A stretch of DNA of 27,632 bases from UBA3478 sp036782715 (GCA_036782715.1 DAIPYN010000022.1:1-27632); one strand, 5' to 3'. Positions 7,686 to 16,524 are shown, counted from the stretch's first letter. Program-made: numbers and translations. The notes: generated from the sequence alone by a model not told the origin.

Positions 7686-8603
7686 ATGCCACTGACTGAA
7701 ACCTCTCGCAATCAACTCATTCGATTACCTATGGTTAAATCGGCAGGAGTAGAACTTTGGGTGAAGCGGGAAGACGAGTTGCATCCCCTGATTTCAGGAA
7801 ACAAGTTTCGTAAACTCAAGTACAATATTGAGGAAGCCCGCGAGCAACGCGCGCACACCTTACTCACTTTTGGAGGAGCGTTTAGCAATCACATCCTAGC
7901 TACTGCGGCGGCAGCTGCTGAGCATGGATTCAAAAGCATAGGAATCATACGCGGAGAAGAATTGGCCACTTCAGTTGCTACTAACCCAACCCTTTCTAAA
8001 GCCCAAAGACTGGGAATGAAGTTTGTCTTTGTTTCTCGCGATCGGTACCGAGAATTAACCGCAAATCCTGAGAAGGCTCGGTCGCTTTCAGAAAAGGGAG
8101 GTCAGTACTTGATTCCTGAGGGAGGGAGTAATTCGCTAGCCGTTAAGGGTGTTTCAGAACTGTTTATCGATGAAGACATTAGAGCAGATTATATCTGTAG
8201 CCCTGTAGGTACGGGAGCGACCTTGGCGGGGATTGTTGAAGGGGCGCATCCGACCCAAAAAGTGAGAGGCTATGCTTCGTTAAGTCATGAACGACTAAAC
8301 GACGAGGTTAAACGTTTTACTACCAAAGACAGTTTCGAGATTATTGATAACTATACCTTTGGCGGATACGCCAAAACCACTCCTGAACTCATCTCTCGAA
8401 TGAACTGGTTCTACAAGCAGACTAAAATTCTACTCGACCCGGTCTATACGGGTAAAATGATTTTTGGGTTATTAGAAGACATCAAACGTGGCGCATTTGA
8501 GAAAGGAAGCGTAATTTTGGCTATTCATACGGGAGGTTTGCAAGGAATCGAGGGTATGAACGATCGTCTAGAACGCAAGGGTCAACTTAAGATCAACATT
8601 TGA
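7686..8603 (+). CDS. PLP-dependent ACC deaminase / D-cysteine desulfhydrase family enzyme
   Basis: The 305-residue product is a fold-type II PLP enzyme. LWVKREDELHPLISGNKFRKLKYN holds the expected Schiff-base lysine, K40 in SGNKFRK. GGAFSNH at about 63-69 is the loop that contacts cofactor and substrate, and GTGATLAG binds the PLP phosphate. The C-terminal VILAIHTGGLQGIEGM is also typical. Family members break down 1-aminocyclopropane-1-carboxylate, or release H2S and pyruvate from D-cysteine or L-cysteate. The sequence alone does not tell these apart, so no gene symbol is given. It is shorter than characterised ACC deaminases (about 338), which makes a D-cysteine or unknown activity as likely. 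The stop overlaps the next start by one base (TGATG). Confidence 0.88.
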   Translation: MPLTETSRNQLIRLPMVKSAGVELWVKREDELHPLISGNKFRKLKYNIEEAREQRAHTLLTFGGAFSNHILATAAAAAEHGFKSIGIIRGEELATSVATNPTLSKAQRLGMKFVFVSRDRYRELTANPEKARSLSEKGGQYLIPEGGSNSLAVKGVSELFIDEDIRADYICSPVGTGATLAGIVEGAHPTQKVRGYASLSHERLNDEVKRFTTKDSFEIIDNYTFGGYAKTTPELISRMNWFYKQTKILLDPVYTGKMIFGLLEDIKRGAFEKGSVILAIHTGGLQGIEGMNDRLERKGQLKINI

Positions 8604-9559
8604 TGCACATTAAGAATTTTTCAGGTTACGTTGCTGTAGTATGGTTTCTGGGTTTAGTTCTCCAAAGCTGTACGCCCAACCCTGAGGTATATCGTATTGC
8701 GCGTTCAAAAACAACCGAACAACATTTAGGAAAATCGATCGGAGAGCGCACCAAAGATGCTATCGATGATTTAGGTCTTAAATCTTGGTCTGAGAAAGAC
8801 TACGAGAAGTTCACTTCAGAGAAAGCCTATATCGAGAGTTTTGCTGAGGTGGCCATGAAAGAAATGAAGTTGTACGGAGTTCCTGCCAGTATCACCCTTG
8901 CACAAGGGATTCTCGAAACCAATGCTGGTAAGAGCGAACTGGTTAAGTCCTCGAACAATCATTTTGGCATTAAATGCCACGATAGCTGGACTGGCGATTC
9001 GGTTTCTTACGATGATGACGCTAAAGGGGAATGTTTTAGAAAATATAGAAGCCCGATCACCTCGTATAGAGATCATTCTAAATTTCTCACCACAAGACCT
9101 CGTTATTCAAGCCTTTTTGAATTGAGACCCACCGACTATAAGAGTTGGGCCAAAGGGCTACGCGCCGCTGGTTACGCCACCGATAAAAGTTACTCCAATA
9201 AGCTAATCGCTATCATCGAGCGCAACGATCTCGATAAATACGATGATATGACCCTTGGTAAGCGTAGACGTCAGTTGAAAAAAGAAACGCGTAAAGCGAA
9301 AGTAGACGATGTTCTCACACAGGCTAAGACCGCCATTACTAGTATCGGAAAGCGAACACGCGAGATGGCTGATCAGGCACAAGACGACATTGCTAATGCT
9401 TATAGAGGTCTAGCACATAGAGTGACCAAAGGAGATACACTTTACAGTATTGCCAAGAAATACGAGGTTACCGTAGAATCGATTAAGAAAATGAATTTAC
9501 TCGATACCGACGACTTGTCAATCGGGCAAATTCTTGAAATTCCGAAGAGAGTAAAATGA
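8603..9559 (+). CDS. GH73 glucosaminidase lipoprotein with C-terminal LysM
   Basis: The 318-residue product has a hydrophobic N-terminus at about 9-21 and a lipobox-like LQSC with C23, so it is probably a lipoprotein. A glucosaminidase (GH73, FlgJ-like) domain covers about 75-210: YGVPASITLAQGILETNAGKS with candidate catalytic E105, then NNHFGIKCH and SYRDHSKFLTTRPRY. A basic linker at about 218-265 leads to one LysM domain at about 272-314 (HRVTKGDTLYSIAKKYEV, then LSIGQILEIP). It should hydrolyse glycan strands of peptidoglycan while held there by LysM. I took the ATG at 8603, which overlaps the previous stop, over a TTG one codon earlier. The end overlaps hemL as ATGA, so the three genes form a tight unit. 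Confidence 0.92.
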   Translation: MHIKNFSGYVAVVWFLGLVLQSCTPNPEVYRIARSKTTEQHLGKSIGERTKDAIDDLGLKSWSEKDYEKFTSEKAYIESFAEVAMKEMKLYGVPASITLAQGILETNAGKSELVKSSNNHFGIKCHDSWTGDSVSYDDDAKGECFRKYRSPITSYRDHSKFLTTRPRYSSLFELRPTDYKSWAKGLRAAGYATDKSYSNKLIAIIERNDLDKYDDMTLGKRRRQLKKETRKAKVDDVLTQAKTAITSIGKRTREMADQAQDDIANAYRGLAHRVTKGDTLYSIAKKYEVTVESIKKMNLLDTDDLSIGQILEIPKRVK

Positions 9560-10839
9560 CAGTATATCAAAGAAGTAGCGCCCTTTTTCAGGAGGCTAAT
9601 AAAGTAATTCCTGGAGGAGTAAATTCACCAGTACGTGCCTTTAAATCGGTAGGAGGAACCCCCGTGTTCGTCAAGGAGGCCAAGGGGGCCTATTTACACA
9701 CTGAAGATGGTCATCGACTCATCGATTACATTTCTTCATGGGGTCCGCTCTTATTCGGACACGCTTATGAACCGGTATTAGCCGCAGTAACCGAGCGAGC
9801 CAAAAAAGGAACCTCATTTGGTATGCCAACTGAACTTGAAACTCAGCTAGCTCAAAAGGTGGTTTCAATGGTACCGAACATTGATAAAGTACGTTTTGTG
9901 AATTCTGGTACTGAAGCCTGTATGAGTGGAGTACGTCTTGCGCGTGGATTTACCAGGCGGGAAAAGTTAATTAAGTTCGCTGGCTGTTACCATGGACACT
10001 CTGATGCCTTCTTAATTCAGGCGGGTAGTGGTGCTGTAACTTTTGGGAGCCCAAATAGCCCCGGTGTAACTGCAGGTACTGCAAAAGATACGCTGCTAGC
10101 AGAGTACAATAACCTAGAGTCGGTGAAGACACTGATCGATGCGAATCCTGAACAGATTGCCGCAATTATCGTAGAGCCCATAGCAGGTAATATGGGGTGT
10201 ATCATCCCTGCCGAAGGATTCTTAGAAGGGCTAAGAGAGCTCTGCGACGCCAATGGAATTCTATTACTCTTTGATGAGGTGATGACCGGATTTCGTTTAG
10301 CCGCTGGTGGTGCTCAGGAAACTACTAAAGTTGCTGCCGACATTGTGATGTACGGAAAGGTAATCGGCGGAGGTCTCCCTGTAGGTGCTTTTGCCGCTCG
10401 AACTGAAATTATGCAACATCTAGCTCCAGAGGGGCCCGTTTATCAAGCAGGAACCCTTAGTGGAAATCCTCTAGCTATGGCAGCAGGACACGCAATGCTC
10501 TCATCAATCGAGGCTGATAATAAAGTATTCTCAAGATTAGCTCATAAAGCTGAATTACTCGAATCAGGTATCCATACCGTTCTCTCTGAAAAGGGAATGG
10601 CTCATACGATAAATCGTTATGGCAGTATGATTTCGGTACACTTCTCAGAAGAACCGGTGGTGAATTTTACTACGGCTGCCGCCGCGAATGGCCCTTTATT
10701 TAATAGCTACTTTCATCATATGCTTGCAAATGGAGTGTATCTACCCCCTTCGGCATTTGAGGCTTATTTCTTAAACGATGCGCTTTCAGAGGCAGATATC
10801 GATTTTACGATTGAAGCACTCAAAAGCTGGAACCCGTAA
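9556..10839 (+). CDS. hemL: Glutamate-1-semialdehyde 2,1-aminomutase
   Basis: The 427-residue PLP enzyme converts glutamate-1-semialdehyde to 5-aminolevulinate, the tetrapyrrole precursor, in the C5 pathway. It starts with FQEANKVIPGGVNSPVRAF, diagnostic of HemL within class III aminotransferases. It then shows VNSGTEACMSGVRLAR at about 115-130 and CYHGHSD at 144-150. The cofactor aspartate is D240 in FDEVMTGFR, and K268 in MYGKVIGGGLPVGAF is the Schiff-base lysine. The length matches the family. It overlaps the GH73 gene by four bases and ends the operon in front of a strong hairpin terminator. Nothing ties tetrapyrrole synthesis to the two upstream genes apart from shared transcription. Confidence 0.97.
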   Translation: MTVYQRSSALFQEANKVIPGGVNSPVRAFKSVGGTPVFVKEAKGAYLHTEDGHRLIDYISSWGPLLFGHAYEPVLAAVTERAKKGTSFGMPTELETQLAQKVVSMVPNIDKVRFVNSGTEACMSGVRLARGFTRREKLIKFAGCYHGHSDAFLIQAGSGAVTFGSPNSPGVTAGTAKDTLLAEYNNLESVKTLIDANPEQIAAIIVEPIAGNMGCIIPAEGFLEGLRELCDANGILLLFDEVMTGFRLAAGGAQETTKVAADIVMYGKVIGGGLPVGAFAARTEIMQHLAPEGPVYQAGTLSGNPLAMAAGHAMLSSIEADNKVFSRLAHKAELLESGIHTVLSEKGMAHTINRYGSMISVHFSEEPVVNFTTAAAANGPLFNSYFHHMLANGVYLPPSAFEAYFLNDALSEADIDFTIEALKSWNP

Positions 10840-10850
10840 TTATTAGGAAT

Positions 10851-10880
10851 AAAAAAAGCCCGCGACGCGGGCTTTTAGTT
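10851..10880. terminator. Bidirectional rho-independent terminator between hemL and the Spy-like gene
   Basis: A perfect 10-bp stem: AAAAGCCCGC at 10854-10863 pairs with GCGGGCTTTT at 10867-10876 around a GAC loop. Runs of A on one side and T on the other let it act on both strands, serving hemL (+) and the convergent gene ending at 10898 (-). Confidence 0.9.
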
Positions 10881-10897
10881 TTTTATAGGCTTAGGAA

Positions 10898-11884
10898 TTA
10901 TTTCTTTTTCAGGGTAATTTCAACCACTCCGTTTTTACCTTTTTCTCCGTAAGCTTTTTCTGCTGATGGGCCTTTTAGTACATTGATACTCTCAATGGTA
11001 TTAGGGTCTAGGGAATCTAAATTAATGTCTTCTCCTACTTCTTTACCGTCAATGATAATCAGTGGCTGGTCGTCAAGACTTGTACCCATTACGGTGATGT
11101 TCGATTTGCCTTTCATCATTCGCTGATGCATTGGCCCTGCACCATCTTTACGCATTCTGATACGAACGTTTTTGTGCTCTGATGCATCGGTGTCCTCACT
11201 GTGAAGTTCATCTGTTTTAAAGACAAAAACATTTTTTTTAGCATCGGTTTCGCCGCCTTCGCCATCAATAATTACCTCGAAACTTTTGTCTGAATCATCA
11301 CCGAAGAACATGATCTCACCTTCGCCGGTATCCAGGCTCGGTAAACCTGGTAAATCTATCATACCTGATATTCCATGTAATCCTGGGAGCGCATGGAGTT
11401 TTTCTATTGATGCGCCTAACGGCATTACAGACATCTGACCCTTTCTATTTCGATGCATTTTTTTGAATTGGGCGAATTGTTTCTCTGAAAGTATTTTTTG
11501 AAGCTCTCTTTGGTGCTCAATTTGTGCATCTAAATGTGCTGATCTTTTAGCAAAGCCTTCAAGATCTTGGAGACCTTCCATCTGCTCATGATGTTTCGCA
11601 TTGACCTTGCCTACCTTACGCTCCTGACCTTCATCAAGGCTAAGATGCAGAGTCATTTGCTTAGTCATAAGCGTGGCCTTCTGTTCAGCGGTCAATTTCT
11701 CTTCCCCTTTGGCATGCCATTTCATTCCCTTTTCAAAAAGAATGTGGTCGCCTCGCATAACAGGAGTTGCCTTTTCATCTGATTTGATAAAAATGGCTTT
11801 GAACTCTTTTTTTTCAGCTTCTTTTTCTTGAGCGAATGCTGAAGTGGTAAGGCTTAAAAGAACAATAGGTAGAAGTGCTTTCAT
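10898..11884 (-). CDS. Secreted Spy/CpxP-like (LTxxQ) protein with a TonB-plug-like C-terminal domain
   Basis: The 328-residue product has a signal peptide (MKALLPIVLLSLTTSAFA, then QE). Residues 60-150 are helical and charged, with two LTxxQ-type motifs, LTAEQ at 64-68 and LSEKQ at 132-136, as in periplasmic Spy/CpxP stress proteins. Residues 150-260 are low in recognisable features and rich in Asp, Glu, His and Met. Residues 274-325 read QPLIIIDGKEVGEDINLDSL, then IESINVLKGPSAEKAYGEKG, then NGVVEITLKK. This is the plug signature of Bacteroidota TonB-dependent transporters, but no beta-barrel follows. Isolated plug-like tails also occur on other envelope proteins of the phylum. The role is unknown; metal binding or envelope sensing is a guess. 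It is flanked by terminators on both sides and is probably monocistronic. Confidence 0.75.
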   Translation of the reverse strand: MKALLPIVLLSLTTSAFAQEKEAEKKEFKAIFIKSDEKATPVMRGDHILFEKGMKWHAKGEEKLTAEQKATLMTKQMTLHLSLDEGQERKVGKVNAKHHEQMEGLQDLEGFAKRSAHLDAQIEHQRELQKILSEKQFAQFKKMHRNRKGQMSVMPLGASIEKLHALPGLHGISGMIDLPGLPSLDTGEGEIMFFGDDSDKSFEVIIDGEGGETDAKKNVFVFKTDELHSEDTDASEHKNVRIRMRKDGAGPMHQRMMKGKSNITVMGTSLDDQPLIIIDGKEVGEDINLDSLDPNTIESINVLKGPSAEKAYGEKGKNGVVEITLKKK

Positions 11885-11989
11885 AGTTTGTCAAAATATT
11901 TCTTGCCAAAGTACGACAAGAGAGGATTTAAGTATTCCCAAGAGGTTGTTAAATTTTGTTTAATGATTTGGGTTTAATATCAAATAATG

Positions 11990-12015
11990 AAAAAACCCGC
12001 CGAAGCGGGTTTTGG
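11990..12015 (-). terminator. Rho-independent terminator after the metalloprotease gene
   Basis: AAAACCCGC at 11992-12000 pairs with GCGGGTTTT at 12005-12013 around a CGAA loop (TTCG on the minus strand). Read on the minus strand it ends in six Ts and lies 5 bp past the stop of the gene at 12018. Confidence 0.9.
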
Positions 12016-12017
12016 TA

Positions 12018-14519
12018 TTAGTCTTTATCAAGGATTTCACCGATTCTCGACACCACATCTTGTAAATGGTAACGACTCATTCGGTTAGACATCTTTGCAA
12101 GATTTGCATTGATACTTGACCTAAGATTGATTAACTCTGCACGTGCTACTGAACGAATATCAGATTGACTGGTAGTCACTGCAGTAGATTTTCTGTAGCC
12201 ACCATAATCAGGTAGTTTTCGTTGCGAGTCTGCGGTCATTAAATACTCTAAACGCTCTACGTGCGCTTTTTGTAAGTTACGTCGGTAGGTGTCTATAGCT
12301 CTACCTGAGTTAAGTTCACTCCAAAGCCCCCCTCTAAGTTCACGCATAAAGTCAACTAGTGAATAGCTCTTACTTCCTTGCAGTGTTTCATACTCAACGA
12401 GTCGAGCTAGTTTTCCTAGTGATAACATGTTGTTGAGGTAACGAACTTGTAGTCTTCTTAGACGTTCGATATTTCCAGAGTATTCTGTATTAGAAATAAT
12501 ATCTGTGTCGATAAGCCATTTTGGTGTGCTGAATAACTCCTTCTGCATAAAAGCTAGGGCTTTTCTTTGCTTAGCCTTTGATACAGGAGTGTAAACGGTT
12601 CCTTCTTGCTCGGTAGTTTTATAGTATTCGTAAACCCCTCCGATATGATTTGAAACGTGGCCCATGTAACGGCTAAACTGACCAAACACTTGTCCGTATA
12701 ACTCGCCTAAATCATCGTAGCTCTGTCCTGGCTCAGTAGTCCACTCACGAAGGTTAGGGACGATTCTCTTTAGATTCGCAATACCATAAGTGCTTGCCTT
12801 AACGGCATCATCACCAAGATCTTCAGTTTGCGAGCTTGGATCAACTACATCACCTGACTGCTGATGCCCGAAACGGTACATTGGATCTCCGGCATGTTCC
12901 GTAATCCACTGGTTAAGGATCGGCTTTTCTTCTTTAGCTGTTTTATCTAAGATCGGACGATATCCCCAGCTAATCGCATACTTATCATACACTCCGATGT
13001 TCGGCATTAATGCTACATCTCCATCACCAGGTTGTGCTATGTAGTTGAAACGAGCATAGTCCATAATCGATGGTGCAGTACCATACTTCTTAGTGAATGA
13101 AGGCGAGCGAAGTGAATCAACAGAGTAGGCTACTGAAGAGCCCATGTTGTGAGGCAGTCCAAGGGTGTGTCCAACTTCGTGAGAAGAAACGAAACGGATT
13201 AGACGGCCCATAATTTCATCCTTAAATTCAACACCACGAGCCTCAGGATTGATGGCTGCGGTTTGAACAAAATACCAGTTACGAAGTAGTGACATGACGT
13301 TGTGATACCAATTGATATCTGACTCTAAGATTTCTCCTGATCTAGGGTCACTAACGTGAGGTCCATTTGCGTTTGGAATAGGAGAGGCTAGATAGCGAAC
13401 CACTGAATAGCGAACGTCTTCAGGAGACCAATCTGGATCTTCTTCTTCACTAGGTGGGTCTGCCGCAATAATAGCATTCTTGAAGCCCGCTGCCTCAAAA
13501 GCTACTTGCCAATCTTCGATACCTTGTTTGATATAAGGAATCCATTTTTTTGGAGTGGCACGATCTACGTAATAAACGATCGGTTTTTTAGGCTCTACAA
13601 GCTCTCCATTTTTAAACTTTTCGATATCCTCATCTTTTACCTCTAATCTCCAGCGGTCTAGATAAGTCACCGTTTTACTTTTCTGAGCTTCAGAACCGTA
13701 ATCGACTTGTCCTCTAGCGAACCATCCGACACGCTCATCAAAGTAGCGTCTTTTCATCGGTTCTTCTGGGAGAAGGATCATTGAGTTGTTGATTTCAATC
13801 GAAATTGAACCTAAATCACCGTTACTTGGGGGAGTTCGAGCGAAGTACGTTTTTACGTGACGGTTTTCAACATTTAATGGGTAAGACTTGATATGCTCAA
13901 TGTATGAACGTTCAGCGTCAAGACGGCTTACTTTATAACGAGTACGGTATCCTTGCGGCAAACCAAGTGCATTTATATCTTTAGTGTAAAGATCATTTAC
14001 CTTGATAACCGTAGCAGGAGCAATAGAATCCTTTTTTAAAGTCTCAATTTTAAAGCTATACATGACCGGCTCAAAGTTCGAGTTAACTACGGCCCCATGA
14101 ATAGGTAGGCTGTCTGCTGCTACGTTGCTGTAGGAAACTACGCGAAGAAGAACATTTCTTTCTTTTTTCTCCCAGCGTAATACTTGGGTATTAATTTTTC
14201 CTCCTCCAAAACCAGCGCCATCTGCGGTTTTCGAGATACGACTCACCATGAGCATTTCACGACCAAATAGTGAATCTGGAATTTCGTAAAAATAATTTTG
14301 ATCGATTTGATGCACCTTGAATAGACCTTCATCGGTTTTAGCATCTTTCGTGATTACCTTATCATACGATTTAATCGCATTTTTCTTAGCCGGAGGTGCA
14401 GGTTTTGCAGCTACCGGTGCAGGCTTTTTCTTCTTCAAGAATTTGAATTGAGCCTCTGCAGGGCTCACCATCATAAGGGCAAGTAGTAGCCCAAAACTTA
14501 GTCGGATGGAGAATTTCAT
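12018..14519 (-). CDS. Secreted zinc-dependent metalloprotease (DUF5117/DUF5118 family, metzincin motif)
   Basis: The 833-residue product has a signal peptide ending near PAEAQ (about residue 23), followed by a Lys/Pro/Ala-rich stretch. The active site is HEVGHTLGLPH, with zinc ligands H447, H451 and H457 and the general base E448. The downstream APSIMDYARFNY supplies the Met-turn expected of metzincins. The N-terminal part (TKDAKTDEGLFKVHQI, DSLFGREMLMVSRIS, RYFDERVGWFARGQVDYG) fits the DUF5118/DUF5117 modules that precede the catalytic domain in Bacteroidota. There is no T9SS sorting domain, so it is probably periplasmic. Substrate unknown. A minus-strand TATATTGG 21 nt before the ATG is a weak -7 box. 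It is flanked by terminators, so it is likely transcribed alone. Confidence 0.9.
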   Translation of the reverse strand: MKFSIRLSFGLLLALMMVSPAEAQFKFLKKKKPAPVAAKPAPPAKKNAIKSYDKVITKDAKTDEGLFKVHQIDQNYFYEIPDSLFGREMLMVSRISKTADGAGFGGGKINTQVLRWEKKERNVLLRVVSYSNVAADSLPIHGAVVNSNFEPVMYSFKIETLKKDSIAPATVIKVNDLYTKDINALGLPQGYRTRYKVSRLDAERSYIEHIKSYPLNVENRHVKTYFARTPPSNGDLGSISIEINNSMILLPEEPMKRRYFDERVGWFARGQVDYGSEAQKSKTVTYLDRWRLEVKDEDIEKFKNGELVEPKKPIVYYVDRATPKKWIPYIKQGIEDWQVAFEAAGFKNAIIAADPPSEEEDPDWSPEDVRYSVVRYLASPIPNANGPHVSDPRSGEILESDINWYHNVMSLLRNWYFVQTAAINPEARGVEFKDEIMGRLIRFVSSHEVGHTLGLPHNMGSSVAYSVDSLRSPSFTKKYGTAPSIMDYARFNYIAQPGDGDVALMPNIGVYDKYAISWGYRPILDKTAKEEKPILNQWITEHAGDPMYRFGHQQSGDVVDPSSQTEDLGDDAVKASTYGIANLKRIVPNLREWTTEPGQSYDDLGELYGQVFGQFSRYMGHVSNHIGGVYEYYKTTEQEGTVYTPVSKAKQRKALAFMQKELFSTPKWLIDTDIISNTEYSGNIERLRRLQVRYLNNMLSLGKLARLVEYETLQGSKSYSLVDFMRELRGGLWSELNSGRAIDTYRRNLQKAHVERLEYLMTADSQRKLPDYGGYRKSTAVTTSQSDIRSVARAELINLRSSINANLAKMSNRMSRYHLQDVVSRIGEILDKD

Positions 14520-14704
14520 AGGGTTACATTTTTAGTTGGCCCAATATAGTTTAAATGCCCCATTGTTAAGCAATCTTTAACATCTTATCCCTAAAGTTAA
14601 ATTCGTGTGAAACCTTTTAATTCGGCTTTACAAATGACCTTATGTGACGGATATTTGCAAAAGAAATCCAACGATTTCGGTGTTTAAGTTTTGAGTTAGT
14701 TAAC

Positions 14705-14740
14705 AAAAAAGCCCCGCGAAGTGCGAGGCTTTTTTGGTTT
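14705..14740 (-). terminator. Rho-independent terminator after lysS
   Basis: AAAAAAGCC at 14705-14713 pairs with GGCTTTTTT at 14727-14735. After one C/A mismatch, CGC at 14715-14717 pairs with GCG at 14723-14725. T-runs occur on both strands, so it can act in either direction; the gene using it is lysS on the minus strand. Confidence 0.88.
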
Positions 14741-14758
14741 TGTATGGTAGTAGTAGTT

Positions 14759-16453
14759 TCAATTGGTTAAGTGAATCCAAAGTCCGCTATCGTTTTTTTC
14801 TACCTTAATTAACCCTTCCTTACTTAGGTTTTTGGTGGTTTTATCCCATTTCTTACCGCTGAGCCCACTCGCCTCCTTTAATTCTCCAAGCCCAATAGTG
14901 CCATCGGCTTTCTCTAAGAGCTCGATGAGTAATTTTTCATCTTCATTTAAATTAAGCGCAGGCTTTTCTGGGCGCATCTGTGGAAAGAAAAGTACTTCTT
15001 GAATAGAACTATTATTGGTCATGAGCATCGTCAATCGATCAATACCGATACCGATACCTGAGGTTGGTGGCATACCGTATTCAAGAGCTCTTAAGAAGTC
15101 TTGGTCGATAAACATGGCTTCATCATCTCCCTTTTCAGAAAGTTTTAATTGATCTTCGAAACGTTCTTTTTGATCGATAGGGTCATTCAACTCACTGTAT
15201 GCATTGGCAAGTTCTTTACCGTTAACCATCAATTCAAAGCGCTCAGTAAGGCGCTCATTGCTTCGATGTTCTTTGGTAAGCGGGCTCATCTCCTTTGGAT
15301 AATCAGTGATGAATGTCGGTTGTACATAGTAGTGTTCGCAGCACTCTCCGAAGATTTCGTCAATGAGTTTTCCGACACCCATAGTTTCATCTACCTCAAG
15401 ACCTAGAGATTTCGCTGTAGCTCTTAGTTCTTCTTCGTTCATCTGGCTAACATCATGCCCAGTGTGCGTTTTAATCGCCTCAAGGATTGGAACTCTTGGA
15501 TAAGGAGCTTTGAAGTCAATGGTTTTATCCCCCACCTGTAAAACCGTAGTGCCATTAGACTCGAGCGCTACTCTTTCAAGAAGTTGTTCGGTCATATTCA
15601 TCATCCAGAAATAATCCTTGTAGGCCACATACAACTCCATCACTGTAAATTCTGGGTTATGGGTGCGGTCCATTCCTTCATTTCTGAAGTCTTTCGCGAA
15701 TTCATAAACTCCATCAAAGCCACCAACAATCAGTCGCTTTAAATAAAGCTCATTAGCAATACGTAAATAGAGTGGAATGTTGAGTGCGTTGTGATGGGTA
15801 ATGAAGGGGCGCGCTGCTGCTCCACCCGGAATCGCTTGTAAAATCGGCGTCTCTACCTCAAGGTATTCTCTCTCATTGAAAAATGAGCGGATGGTATTGG
15901 TAATCTTCGTTCGTTTAATGAAGGTCTCTTTCACCTGTGGGTTCACCACAAGGTCTACGTATCGTTGACGATAGCGCAGCTCTGGACTAGTGAAACCGTC
16001 GTAAACATTTCCGTCGGCATCTTCTTTTGGTAGCGGAAGAGGCTTGAGTGATTTACTAAGTAGGCTGAATTTTTTCACAAGGAGCGTCATTTCACCTACC
16101 TGTGTCTTAAATAGGGTACCTTCAACGCCAATTAGATCTCCGATATCTAATAGCTTCTTGTATACTTCGTTGTATAAGGTTGCGTCATCTGCGGTGCAGA
16201 TCTCGTCTCTATTGAAATAAAGCTGAAGTCGGCCTTCAGAATCTTGAAGTTCTGCAAAAGAAGCCTTTCCTTGAATTCTTCGAGACATCAGTCGACCAGC
16301 CATCACCACGGATTTTCCCTCTTCGAACTGTTTTTTTACCTCCGAAGTCTTATGAGTGACTTTGAATTCGGCAGCAGGGTAAGGGTTGATTCCTAACGCT
16401 CTTAGCTTGCCTAGTTTTTCTCTTCGAATGAGTTCTTGTTCTGAAAGGGCCAT
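14759..16453 (-). CDS. lysS: Lysyl-tRNA synthetase, class II, with a C-terminal helical extension
   Basis: The 564-residue enzyme charges tRNA-Lys. The N-terminal OB-fold anticodon-binding domain lies at about 48-135 (VVMAGRLMSRRIQGKASFAELQ). The class II core follows, with motif 2 at about 257-270 (RNEGMDRTHNPEFT) and motif 3 at 466-473 (GIGIGIDR). After the normal end near residue 498 (FFPQMRPEKP) comes an extra segment of about 65 residues. It contains a predicted helix-turn-helix-like stretch, LLELLEKA-type helix then GLGELKEASGLSGKKWDKTTKNLSKEGLIKV. The E. coli enzyme (505 residues) lacks it, whereas proteins of this length occur in the phylum. The ATG at 16453 gives MALSEQELIRREKLGKLRALG, a normal start. 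It is divergent from lipB. Confidence 0.97.
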   Translation of the reverse strand: MALSEQELIRREKLGKLRALGINPYPAAEFKVTHKTSEVKKQFEEGKSVVMAGRLMSRRIQGKASFAELQDSEGRLQLYFNRDEICTADDATLYNEVYKKLLDIGDLIGVEGTLFKTQVGEMTLLVKKFSLLSKSLKPLPLPKEDADGNVYDGFTSPELRYRQRYVDLVVNPQVKETFIKRTKITNTIRSFFNEREYLEVETPILQAIPGGAAARPFITHHNALNIPLYLRIANELYLKRLIVGGFDGVYEFAKDFRNEGMDRTHNPEFTVMELYVAYKDYFWMMNMTEQLLERVALESNGTTVLQVGDKTIDFKAPYPRVPILEAIKTHTGHDVSQMNEEELRATAKSLGLEVDETMGVGKLIDEIFGECCEHYYVQPTFITDYPKEMSPLTKEHRSNERLTERFELMVNGKELANAYSELNDPIDQKERFEDQLKLSEKGDDEAMFIDQDFLRALEYGMPPTSGIGIGIDRLTMLMTNNSSIQEVLFFPQMRPEKPALNLNEDEKLLIELLEKADGTIGLGELKEASGLSGKKWDKTTKNLSKEGLIKVEKNDSGLWIHLTN

Positions 16454-16473
16454 AGACTTTATTATAATGATCG

Positions 16474-16481
16474 CAAAAATA
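16474..16481 (-). promoter_or_regulatory. Candidate -7 box for lysS
   Basis: The minus strand reads TATTTTTG, a full TAnnTTTG match, 20 nt before the lysS ATG. The 83-bp gap between lysS and lipB also holds the lipB box. Confidence 0.45.
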
Positions 16482-16524
16482 AGAAGTGTTGGCTAATAAA
16501 TCGTTCGATTCTCGGGGTTCTGAC

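Noticed and set aside
14640..14740. Possible small RNA on the + strand, from a TATTTG near 14651 to the hairpin at 14705-14735
   Set aside because: The box is incomplete, there is no -33 TTG at a suitable distance, and the hairpin is explained as the lysS terminator.
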